The position numbers and the translations under genes are program-made. DNA of 36,896 nt from a virus. Shown here in pieces: positions 7,142 through 13,441 of this stretch (the stretch's first letter is position 1; the number at the start of each line of letters is the position of its first letter). The DNA lies in the IMG/VR virus record IMGVR_UViG_3300031857_000593, positions 1-36,896 of that record; one strand, written 5' to 3'. The notes below the pieces were generated by a model. That model ran no database searches. It was not told the DNA's origin and saw only the letters and a program-made list of their open reading frames with translations.

Positions 7142-7195
7142 CCCCGAGCGGGCGACTACACATCGTGGTCGTTCGCTCGGGGTGTTATTTTTTTG
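7142..7195. terminator. Bidirectional intrinsic terminator
   Basis: A 15-bp stem (7142-7156 with 7168-7182, including two G-T wobble pairs) closes an 11-base loop. On the + strand it is followed by GTTATTTTTTTG; on the - strand the hairpin is followed by TTTTTGTCAT. It lies between two convergent genes (stop at 7099 on +, stop at 7198 on -), so it can end both the left + strand operon and the long - strand block. Confidence 0.9.
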
Positions 7196-7197
7196 TC

Positions 7198-7590
7198 TCA
7201 AATCCGGCTGAAAATCATGTCATCAATTTTCGATTTTCCAAATCCCGTTGGCTCAGTCCAAATCGCTGAATGAACCCCATGTTCATGCAAAAGTTCTTGG
7301 CATCTTTCACAAGGCTTTGCTAACCCAAGATGCCCACTTCTGGTAACTCTTGCGACAAATATCGTTGCCCCCGTTACGTCTCCAGCACGCTTCAAAGCTA
7401 CTTCTTCCGCATGGTACGAAACTCCTTCAAGATCAACCTGAGAAGGTAAATTTCTATACCGATTTACACCCATGCTCAGAACTCTCCCACCTTTGACCAA
7501 CACCGCACCGACTCTCCATTGAGAGTGCGTTGCTGTGGAAGATACGTCTACAGCGTAATTAAGCCATTTAAGTTGTCTTGTGGTAATCAT
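7198..7590 (-). CDS. Cytidine/deoxycytidylate deaminase-like protein
   Basis: A 130-residue zinc-dependent deaminase of the CDA/dCMP deaminase superfamily. The zinc and proton-shuttle motifs are visible: HAEEVAL (His ligand plus catalytic Glu) and PCERCQELL (PCxxC, two Cys ligands). WRVGAVLVKGGRVLSMGVN is the typical first beta hairpin. In phages such enzymes usually convert dCMP to dUMP for thymidylate supply, but cytidine or modified-base substrates cannot be excluded. The ATG overlaps the stop of the glycosyltransferase (ATGA). It is the last gene of the - strand block. Confidence 0.85.
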   Translation of the reverse strand: MITTRQLKWLNYAVDVSSTATHSQWRVGAVLVKGGRVLSMGVNRYRNLPSQVDLEGVSYHAEEVALKRAGDVTGATIFVARVTRSGHLGLAKPCERCQELLHEHGVHSAIWTEPTGFGKSKIDDMIFSRI

Positions 7591-8651
7591 ATGTTACTGA
7601 TTAAGTCTGTCAGTCTCTGTATTCCGTGGGATATGTCACGTGATTGTATACGTGACCGTAGCTCCATTCCAACATTTCTGCGATTATCTGGGTCTGACAG
7701 GTACTTTATGTGCTTCACCCAGTCCTTTGGTTTGGTTGCTACCAGCCCTACATTTAATTTTTTGTGTAAGTTCACGTAGGCATCGAGATCTTGAGCAATA
7801 AATGGGATTCCTGATGCTGCGTACTCCAGACCTTTTATGTCTGACTTGGCCATGTTAAATGGTGTTTTGTTTAAGGGGACAATGCCAATGTCCATCTTCA
7901 TAAGTTCTGGGTACAACTCAGCTGGTCGCATATCCTCTGTTGTTACCATGTCTTCTGTAAGCCCAAGCTTGCTTGCAAAGGTTGGTGCGGAACTGTGGTG
8001 ACCACCATGGTAAAGAGTTATTGAGCCATTCTTTACCATTGGGTCAAGCACACCCTTTAGTGTCTCAATGTCTTTGCTTCGGTGTGCTGTTGACCCTACC
8101 CATCCAACAACTGGAGTGTCCGTGTCTGTGTAGTTTGTTTGTGTAAATCGGTTTATGTCTACAGTGTTTTCAATAACCTGTATTGGGCATCGTACAAACG
8201 AAGAAGCCCTATCCGCAAGATAGGGGGTACTGACAGTCAGGATTGTGGACTTCGACAAGATTGCTTTGTAGTTGTTAGTGTTCTCAACTTTGTTAACTTT
8301 TGGATGGTTATGCAAGAACGCCATGTTTGATGTGTCTAGACCCCAGTACCAGTCATCAAGATCATTTATTATTTTTTGTCCATTTGCAATAGCCATTGGC
8401 ACGTGCTGGGTAAGCCCCTCATGCATTAAACGTTGCATGTAGATCACATCTACTTCATGCATCTCGTCGTCTACAGTTACTACGACAAATCTGTCGTAAT
8501 ACCAAGTGAGTGTACCAACGTGCACTTCAAATGGAAGGTGGTCAACATACTGGCCCAGGCGTGCCCAGCCACTTCCTCCCCACAACGCTACAGGTTCTCC
8601 TGTTTTTATAGGGTGAAGCCAATCACCCGACACTATCCCTAGTCTTAGCAC
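7587..8651 (-). CDS. Glycosyltransferase, GT-B fold (GT4-like)
   Basis: A glycosyltransferase of about 354 residues. The second Rossmann domain is clear: PVVGWVGSTAHRSKD, ITLYHGG, DIGIVPLNKTPFNMAKSDIK and the donor-binding GLEYAASGIPFIAQ. A frame open to a TTG at 8693 exists, but GTG at 8651 has AAAGGA (8659-8664) at ideal distance and gives a normal N-terminus (MLRLGIVSGDWLHP, a Gly-rich first loop). It likely moves a sugar from a nucleotide donor onto host envelope polymers, phage proteins or modified DNA; the acceptor cannot be read from sequence. It overlaps the zinc-ribbon gene upstream by 29 bases and the deaminase by 4. Confidence 0.83.
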   Translation of the reverse strand: MLRLGIVSGDWLHPIKTGEPVALWGGSGWARLGQYVDHLPFEVHVGTLTWYYDRFVVVTVDDEMHEVDVIYMQRLMHEGLTQHVPMAIANGQKIINDLDDWYWGLDTSNMAFLHNHPKVNKVENTNNYKAILSKSTILTVSTPYLADRASSFVRCPIQVIENTVDINRFTQTNYTDTDTPVVGWVGSTAHRSKDIETLKGVLDPMVKNGSITLYHGGHHSSAPTFASKLGLTEDMVTTEDMRPAELYPELMKMDIGIVPLNKTPFNMAKSDIKGLEYAASGIPFIAQDLDAYVNLHKKLNVGLVATKPKDWVKHIKYLSDPDNRRNVGMELRSRIQSRDISHGIQRLTDLISNI

Positions 8652-8814
8652 GGCCCATTCCTTTGTACTCCATATTTTTTGGTCTCTTTCCAACCCCGCA
8701 GGGGTGGGTGGGGAGCTCGTTCAAGGGAACGAACACCTCCACCCACGCACTGCACTTGGGGCACTCATAGATACCAGCTGGATATTTTTGTCTGTCTGTC
8801 TCCATGAGCAACAT
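8623..8814 (-). CDS. Small zinc-ribbon protein
   Basis: A 63-residue protein with CPKC at residues 18-21 and HPCG near 37-40, giving three Cys and one His as likely zinc ligands. The middle (VEVFVPLNELP) matches the short zinc-ribbon proteins common in actinophages. ATG 8814 is preceded by GAGGAG at correct spacing. The function is unknown; such ribbons commonly mediate protein or nucleic-acid contacts. It lies between the small HTH protein and the glycosyltransferase. Confidence 0.72.
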   Translation of the reverse strand: MLLMETDRQKYPAGIYECPKCSAWVEVFVPLNELPTHPCGVGKRPKNMEYKGMGRAKTRDSVG

Positions 8815-8825
8815 TGTACTACTCC

Positions 8826-9065
8826 TCAGATCTTTGTGCGACGCTTCCAGTTTGAGCCGAATTCAATGATCTGTTGGGCATTCCAAAGAGGGGTTGCTGA
8901 CAGCTGGACAATTGGGGCCGGAAAGTCTGCGCGCTTTCTCAGCGCATGGATCTGCTGTTTGGGGCAGTTGAGAATGCTGGCAACCTCTGCTGTTCCAACA
9001 ATGTCTGCAATCTTGATCAACAACATCTCTTCGGGAAGTTGAACTGTAATTGTATTTTCATTCAT
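8826..9065 (-). CDS. Small helix-turn-helix DNA-binding protein (AlpA/excisionase-like)
   Basis: A 79-residue protein; the start at ATG 9065 was chosen for the upstream AAGGAG, although the frame extends further. The C-terminal half, VGTAEVASILNCPKQQI, HALRKRADFPAPI and PLWNAQQIIEF, is a winged MerR/AlpA-type helix-turn-helix as found in excisionases and small phage repressors. It could control transcription of neighbouring genes. A possible promoter (TTGCAA-17-TAGCAT) lies directly upstream at 9106-9134, so it may head a small transcription unit. Confidence 0.75.
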   Translation of the reverse strand: MNENTITVQLPEEMLLIKIADIVGTAEVASILNCPKQQIHALRKRADFPAPIVQLSATPLWNAQQIIEFGSNWKRRTKI

Positions 9066-9105
9066 TGTGTTTCTCCTTGTGTCTTGGGCTTTGCCCGTTG
9101 TTTGT

Positions 9106-9134
9106 ATGCTACACGTGGCTGTTTTCAATTGCAA
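9106..9134 (-). promoter_or_regulatory. Possible promoter for the HTH gene
   Basis: On the - strand TTGCAA (9129-9134) and TAGCAT (9106-9111) are separated by 17 bases, with 4 of 6 consensus matches in each box. The site lies in one of the few intergenic gaps, upstream of the HTH protein start at 9065. Weak evidence, by motif only. Confidence 0.35.
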
Positions 9135-9156
9135 CTATTGTTGTTTATTTTTTTAG

Positions 9157-9705
9157 TTATTTACATTTTCTTGACCAGGGTTTAAAACCACAACCCTTGT
9201 GAATGTCATGCCAAATGTACATCTCCCACGCCCACGCGAAGTTGTAGTACGGGTCTTTGACGTACTCCCAGCTTCCATATTTGGCTTCAATCTCGTTGAG
9301 CCACACCTGGTTGATCTGGAGTGGGCCTCGGTCATGCCCATTAAAGTTCTTGTGACCGTCGATGATGTTGAGGCAACGAGATTCTTGCCAAGCCTCATCC
9401 AGAACGTCTACTAGTAGTTCTTGGGGCCATCCGGCTGCAAGCGCAATTGGTGCCAATTCTTCACATTTGCTACCGGGTGGCACCAAGGTAGTCGTAGTGG
9501 TGACTGGTGCCTCTGTGGTGGTTGTCGTGGTTTCTATTACTGTAGTTGTTGGTTGTACCACTGTCGTTTGGGGTGGGAGGGTGGTGACTAGTGGGGTGGT
9601 TACTTCTTCTTTTGGATTTTCTATACCGTTTGCCAGTGGTAACAAGATCGCGAGACTGGTAGCAAACGCCACCAGAATCACTGGTTTTGAGTATTTCAAT
9701 TTCAA
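9157..9705 (-). CDS. Secreted lysozyme/lytic-transglycosylase-like protein
   Basis: A 182-residue protein, start at TTG 9705 because AAGGAG lies 7 bases upstream (the frame reaches an ATG at 9762 but that region is a hairpin). It has a signal peptide or anchor (KYSKPVILVAFATSLAILL), a long Thr/Val/Pro-rich linker, and an SLT/lysozyme-like domain: LAAGWPQELL, EAWQESRC with the likely catalytic Glu, DRGPLQINQVW, and three Cys near the end. It should cleave or bind peptidoglycan outside the cytoplasm. With its own export signal and no holin beside it, a role in entry, envelope remodelling or lysis is possible. Upstream is a 10-bp inverted repeat. Confidence 0.82.
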   Translation of the reverse strand: MKLKYSKPVILVAFATSLAILLPLANGIENPKEEVTTPLVTTLPPQTTVVQPTTTVIETTTTTTEAPVTTTTTLVPPGSKCEELAPIALAAGWPQELLVDVLDEAWQESRCLNIIDGHKNFNGHDRGPLQINQVWLNEIEAKYGSWEYVKDPYYNFAWAWEMYIWHDIHKGCGFKPWSRKCK

Positions 9706-9735
9706 AAGTATTCTCCTTGATAGGGGATAAAGACA

Positions 9736-9762
9736 GTGCCCAACCGTTGGGTGGTTGGGCAC
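9736..9762. repeat. Perfect 10-bp inverted repeat upstream of the lysozyme-like gene
   Basis: GTGCCCAACC (9736-9745) and GGTTGGGCAC (9753-9762) form a perfect stem with a 7-base loop. On the - strand it is followed by TGTCTTTATC, a poor U-tract, so it may be a weak terminator for the upstream WhiB gene or a leader hairpin of the lysozyme-like gene. It is the main content of the 95-base gap 9706-9800. Confidence 0.7.
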
Positions 9763-9800
9763 GTATCTATATTACCAAATTGTGACGAGAACTTACTACA

Positions 9801-10175
9801 TCACATGCTGGAAAGTTTGAAAACTAACGATTCTATGTTGAATTCTTGCCCTCTAGCAGGGAATATTTCTTTTGGGATTCTCTTTCTTACTGTTACAGAT
9901 GACTCTCTACACTTCGGGCATCGACACCCAGAACGATACATTTCGATAACTCCGTGATGAAGTCTCGCTGTACCTCTTCGTTCTTGCGGAGTCAACCCAC
10001 CCCACAATCCCCAAGTTTCGTCTATACCATAGTTCAAGCACTCTTCCCACACATCACATGTGTGACATACGGCTTTTCCAGCTTTGTAGTAAGAGTTGTG
10101 GTTTGTCTGATCAAGGGGAGGAAAGAAGATATCCGGATTCAATCCACGGCACGGAGCATCTTCCATCCAGTCCAT
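9801..10175 (-). CDS. whiB: WhiB-family regulator with extra C-terminal CxCxxC motif (second copy)
   Basis: A 124-residue protein. Residues 1-70 are a WhiB domain: Cys at 9, 37, 40 and 46 for the iron-sulfur cluster and GLWGGLTPQERR. Unlike most WhiB proteins it continues with HHGVIEMYRSGCRCPKCRESS, in which His 73/74 and Cys 84, 86 and 89 resemble the HG-Y-CxC-x2-C motif of small actinophage zinc proteins, then a basic segment. The product may read redox or iron state and bind DNA with the extra module; that is inference. The upstream DUF1599-like gene ends 1 base before its start. Confidence 0.88.
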   Translation of the reverse strand: MDWMEDAPCRGLNPDIFFPPLDQTNHNSYYKAGKAVCHTCDVWEECLNYGIDETWGLWGGLTPQERRGTARLHHGVIEMYRSGCRCPKCRESSVTVRKRIPKEIFPARGQEFNIESLVFKLSSM

Positions 10176-10176
10176 G

Positions 10177-10473
10177 TTACTGTTCTAGATCTCGTCTGAA
10201 TAGACACAGAGCAATCAAGGCATAGGTGGCGATGTCCAGAAGACTGTCCTCTATGCCCTCATTTCGCAGTGTTGACCCTCTGGCCGCAGATTGGAGTCGT
10301 ACAACCTTGTCGTTAGCACGCATCATTGCTCCAACCCACGGTGGGATTCCCCATTGACTTGAGGCCGATACGTTTGCAAACTGGTCAGCCTGTGACCCAT
10401 AATCAGCACCCTTTCGGTCATGCATGTCAATGACCTCTTGTACTGCATCCATGAACTCATTTGGGTTAGGCAT
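10177..10473 (-). CDS. DUF1599/Nmad1-like phage protein
   Basis: A 98-residue helical protein: DRKGADYGSQADQF, PPWVGAMMRANDKVVRLQSA and NEGIEDSLLDIATYALIAL. This pattern, a YG step, a KxxRL helix and an [DE]sLLDxAxYa helix, is common in actinophages and resembles DUF1599, also called nucleotide modification associated domain 1. Biochemical function is not established; the fold is thought to relate to all-alpha nucleotide-handling proteins. Overlaps the end of the next upstream gene by 8 bases. Confidence 0.7.
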   Translation of the reverse strand: MPNPNEFMDAVQEVIDMHDRKGADYGSQADQFANVSASSQWGIPPWVGAMMRANDKVVRLQSAARGSTLRNEGIEDSLLDIATYALIALCLFRRDLEQ

Positions 10474-10777
10474 TGTTGGTGTTGTCCATTTCGTTGTCGT
10501 TGTATGCCGAGAACATCAAAACATTGTAAATTTCGCTGAGAAGCCATTCTGCTGCTTCTTCACGACCGTCATCGTTAGTTATATCCCAGTTCATCCACAA
10601 AGTACATCCTTTTGTAGACAGGTAGCTCTTGACGGTATCTACACTCAATGCAGTTTCAGACATGAAACCATCACCGTTTATAGTAACGTTGTCTGCAACG
10701 ATTTGTGAACCATCTACACAAACGTTGTTTGACTTGTCGCTACTGGTGGTACCAATCTTGCGCCATGTTCTTGCCAT
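10466..10777 (-). CDS. Hypothetical protein, 103 aa
   Basis: An unrecognised 103-residue protein. ATG 10777 has AAGGAG 6-7 bases upstream. The N-terminal half is Ser/Thr/Asn-rich beta-like (MARTWRKIGTTSS, VTINGDGFM) and the middle is helical (EEAAEWLLSEIYNVLMF). It has an Asn-rich end overlapping the DUF1599-like gene. No function suggested. Confidence 0.68.
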   Translation of the reverse strand: MARTWRKIGTTSSDKSNNVCVDGSQIVADNVTINGDGFMSETALSVDTVKSYLSTKGCTLWMNWDITNDDGREEAAEWLLSEIYNVLMFSAYNDNEMDNTNNA

Positions 10778-10822
10778 ATTGTGCTCCTTGTTGTAGTACT
10801 GGCGTCACCCAGTGTAAGGGAG

Positions 10823-12253
10823 CTACTCGCTAAAGTCAATAACATCCTGGATAAATTGGTCGGTTTGATTTGGCCCAAATCCCCCACTAGGTAGCTGTTT
10901 TGAGATTTCTCCAGCTTTTGTACCAAACAATCTAGAAAGTACACCAGCGTTACCTCGGGCCTCAACCTCAATGCGCATCAAATCACGGGTGTCTGAAATG
11001 TTCTTAAACTTATCTATGAGTGAGAACAACCTATCCATCTCTGATGAGAGGGCTGGGTCAAGCCCTTGACCTTCAAGTTCCTCAGCAAATCTTGCGAACA
11101 AAACTCTGCTGGCTTGCATCTCGATCATTGCCTGTAGCACTGCTTGTAGTTGATCCTTGGTGCGTATCTCTACAGGTAGCTTGAAGCCACAATCAGAATG
11201 TTCGCGGAATGCGGGACAACGTGAGGCTAGATAGCAACTATCACACTGACGCAAAGGGCTGCTTTGGTAGCGTATTACAGGGGTCTCTTTTGGTGCTATT
11301 TCTATGTATTCATCCTGCTCAGAGCCTGTTTGTGTACCCATTGAAACTATGTTTTCAATGCCCATAACCGGTAGTAATAACCGCTCACTGTCGTGCCGCT
11401 TTTCTAGCGGGGGTATAGCAATACTTCCCCCCCGTGAAACCGGTTTAGGTGCAGTAGGGGTAGTGGGGGGTATATCAACTATATCCCCCTCTTCTTGGGG
11501 GGTAAACTCTGACTCGTCGTCCTCATCGCTGGGGTCATAGGCCCAAAAAGTACCCTCTTCCCAAGCCTTCCAGGACCTTATTGACAACGCCCCTACCTCA
11601 GAAACATCGTCTTCCATGATTAGATCGTAATCTACTCCAAGTCGAATAATATCGGCCCGATGCTTACGTCTGGCAGACTCTTTATGTTGGGCTGGGTACC
11701 TGTGTAAACCATGACCATCCCATACTTGAGTTTCCCCATACCTAATGGCAGAAGTCCATGATCCAACAATAACTGCCTCCCATGGCAACTCCTGGATGAT
11801 GTCTGGTTTGCTTGTCAGACCGTACAACTTTGCCCCCCAGCGTTGTGCTAGAGAGCGTATTCTTGGCAACGTCTTACTATTTATAGCCTTGTCTGATATG
11901 GCCACTCTTCCATTCTTCTGACAAAGCCATGCCATGCGTTCTAGGTCGTCCCCATCTGACCAGACGGGTACGTACTTTTCCCCTAGCCATTCGCCGTCCA
12001 TATCTGGCCTACCAATGACTACAGAAAGGCTGTCTGCATGATCTCTTACAAAGTTTTCATACTTGTTTAGATCCTCATCATTTTCTGATGTGTACACAAG
12101 TAACTCAGCCCCACCGTAAAGCGTGGCCAGATCTAGCTCCTTACGCTTTGGCACTGGAAAGTGTGTGATGTTTATACCCATCTTGTCGACACCATTAGCA
12201 ACCAGCAGGCTTCTATGGGTTCCCTTTTCAGCACCGCCAAAGAATATCTTCAT
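10823..12253 (-). CDS. Two-domain protein: possible TIM-barrel N-domain, linker, Cys-cluster helical C-domain
   Basis: A 476-residue protein starting at ATG 12253, which shares one base with the previous stop (TGATG) and has GGAG upstream. Residues 1-235 read like an alpha/beta enzyme: MKIFFGGAEKGTHRSLL, GRVAISDKAIN, GAKLYGLTSKPDI, VIVGSWTSAIRYGE and WDGHGLHRYP, which recall the last strands of tRNA-guanine transglycosylase-like TIM barrels; I could not verify this. Residues 236-325 are an acidic, Pro-rich linker. The C-domain starts with C-x2-C-x5-C-x8-C (337, 340, 346, 355), a candidate zinc or iron-sulfur site, followed by long helices (QLQAVLQAMIEMQASRVLF, LSRLFG). Real gene; function uncertain. 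Confidence 0.7.
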   Translation of the reverse strand: MKIFFGGAEKGTHRSLLVANGVDKMGINITHFPVPKRKELDLATLYGGAELLVYTSENDEDLNKYENFVRDHADSLSVVIGRPDMDGEWLGEKYVPVWSDGDDLERMAWLCQKNGRVAISDKAINSKTLPRIRSLAQRWGAKLYGLTSKPDIIQELPWEAVIVGSWTSAIRYGETQVWDGHGLHRYPAQHKESARRKHRADIIRLGVDYDLIMEDDVSEVGALSIRSWKAWEEGTFWAYDPSDEDDESEFTPQEEGDIVDIPPTTPTAPKPVSRGGSIAIPPLEKRHDSERLLLPVMGIENIVSMGTQTGSEQDEYIEIAPKETPVIRYQSSPLRQCDSCYLASRCPAFREHSDCGFKLPVEIRTKDQLQAVLQAMIEMQASRVLFARFAEELEGQGLDPALSSEMDRLFSLIDKFKNISDTRDLMRIEVEARGNAGVLSRLFGTKAGEISKQLPSGGFGPNQTDQFIQDVIDFSE

Positions 12254-12723
12254 CATTCTCTCCAAGTCTTTTCTGCGGCCTTTAGGGCTTGATTATCCAT
12301 CTCCTGAACAAGCGTATCCCAGTCCTTTATCACGCGTAATCCAGCCCATTCTGGGCGTACAACGTAGGGTGACGCAGCCATCAACGTGGGCATACCAAGT
12401 TTTAAGGTTTCGGCACAGGTTATTGGGTCGTTATCAACGTACCATTCCGCTTTGCCAAACACTGCGGCTACTCGATGAACTCTCTCGGCTCTTAAATAAG
12501 AGTCTGGCTCATCTAACATTTCATAAAACGAGGGTTTTATACCCTCTTTCTTTAGCCAGTCTTCTATTGGCAGCTTGTCGTATGTTTCGTTGACTACCAA
12601 GCAAACACGACCAATTGAAAAATCGTGCATCATGCGCCAAAGTGAAAACCCCTGAGGATCGGGCTGTCTTAGAGCCAGAGTTTCCGCTGGGCGAGCCAAT
12701 ACAGAAAAGTTAAATATGATCAC
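12253..12723 (-). CDS. HAD-like phage protein (putative, degenerate)
   Basis: A 156-residue protein starting at GTG 12723, overlapping the stop of the upstream gene (GTGA). EWYVDNDPITCAETLKLGMPTLMA resembles the last motif of HAD-superfamily phosphatases (acidic pair followed by a helix and Gly-Met). The first HAD motif (DxDxT/V) is missing: the N-terminus reads MIIFNFSVLARPAE. It may therefore be a non-catalytic HAD relative or an unrelated Rossmann-like protein. It is coupled with the two-domain gene downstream. Confidence 0.55.
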   Translation of the reverse strand: MIIFNFSVLARPAETLALRQPDPQGFSLWRMMHDFSIGRVCLVVNETYDKLPIEDWLKKEGIKPSFYEMLDEPDSYLRAERVHRVAAVFGKAEWYVDNDPITCAETLKLGMPTLMAASPYVVRPEWAGLRVIKDWDTLVQEMDNQALKAAEKTWRE

Positions 12724-13178
12724 CCGTCATACATCCCTTTTGCTTGACGATTCTTGAAAGTCACAAAAGCTGATGCTGGGCAATAGTGGCATAGGTACTG
12801 GCGGTTTTCTTTTGGAACGCCAATCTTGCGCCCAATAGTTTTTGACTCGTTCTCGTAGTCAGGGCACATACCAGATGGGCGATTATGGCGGTTAAAGCAC
12901 TTTAGAGCTTCGACTTTTAGATCGTCTTTTAGCTCTCGCACTTCCCACTCGTTTTTTGCTAGCTCTTGTTTGATCTTGGTCTCATCCCCAAGCTTTTCCC
13001 ACGTCTCCTGGTCACATCGCAAGATTATTGACTTGTGTGCGTCAGGGTCTGGGTTTGAGGCTTGACCGAGGTGACGATTACAGAGCTCAATAAGCTCCAT
13101 GTCATACTCAGCTGGACCATCGTAATCTCGCATACGGTACATCGTACCGCAGGATTGGCACGTCAAAAGACGGGGCAT
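12720..13178 (-). CDS. Cys-rich zinc-binding hypothetical protein
   Basis: A 152-residue protein with several possible metal sites: CQSC at residues 7-10, CNRH in the N-terminal third, and in the C-terminal half CFNRH, GMCPDYENE and YLCHYCPASAF. The middle is a Lys/Glu-rich helix. ATG 13178 has AGGAG at 6 bases. Resembles zinc-ribbon proteins of unknown role seen in actinophage genomes; no enzyme motif is visible. Confidence 0.7.
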   Translation of the reverse strand: MPRLLTCQSCGTMYRMRDYDGPAEYDMELIELCNRHLGQASNPDPDAHKSIILRCDQETWEKLGDETKIKQELAKNEWEVRELKDDLKVEALKCFNRHNRPSGMCPDYENESKTIGRKIGVPKENRQYLCHYCPASAFVTFKNRQAKGMYDG

Positions 13179-13209
13179 GTTGTACTCCTAATTAGGTTTG
13201 TTTGGTTAT

Positions 13210-13431
13210 TCAGTCTTCTGCGTAACCGTATTCGTATTCTTCATCAGATGATACAGTAATCCCACGCATAAAGTCAACAACATTGTATTGAGTTTGTAGC
13301 ATTTTTGCTCTGGTTACAGCGTAATCATCCGTGCGCTCTCCACCTCGTCCAGGAGTTAGGCTCTTTAGACGACCGTCGTTGATACCATCGTGAAGGTCGC
13401 CGTTCATTGATCTTGATGTATTTACTGCCAT
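13210..13431 (-). CDS. Small hypothetical protein, 73 aa
   Basis: A 73-residue protein with a strong GAGGAGG 5 bases ahead of ATG 13431; that Shine-Dalgarno overlaps the stop of the 613-residue gene. The sequence is Arg/Gly/Asp-rich at first, then helical (AVTRAKMLQTQYNVVDFMRG), and ends in an acidic tail (SSDEEYEYGYAED). Not recognised. It belongs to the block of small, low-complexity proteins. Confidence 0.7.
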   Translation of the reverse strand: MAVNTSRSMNGDLHDGINDGRLKSLTPGRGGERTDDYAVTRAKMLQTQYNVVDFMRGITVSSDEEYEYGYAED

Positions 13432-13441
13432 TTGATCCTCC

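Noticed and set aside
8652-8693. TTG 8693 as start of the glycosyltransferase
   Set aside because: No Shine-Dalgarno and longer overlap with the zinc-ribbon gene; GTG 8651 has AAAGGA at correct distance.
9362-9730. + strand frame of 122 codons rich in Val and Gly
   Set aside because: Its repeats are the complement of the Thr-rich linker in the lysozyme-like gene.
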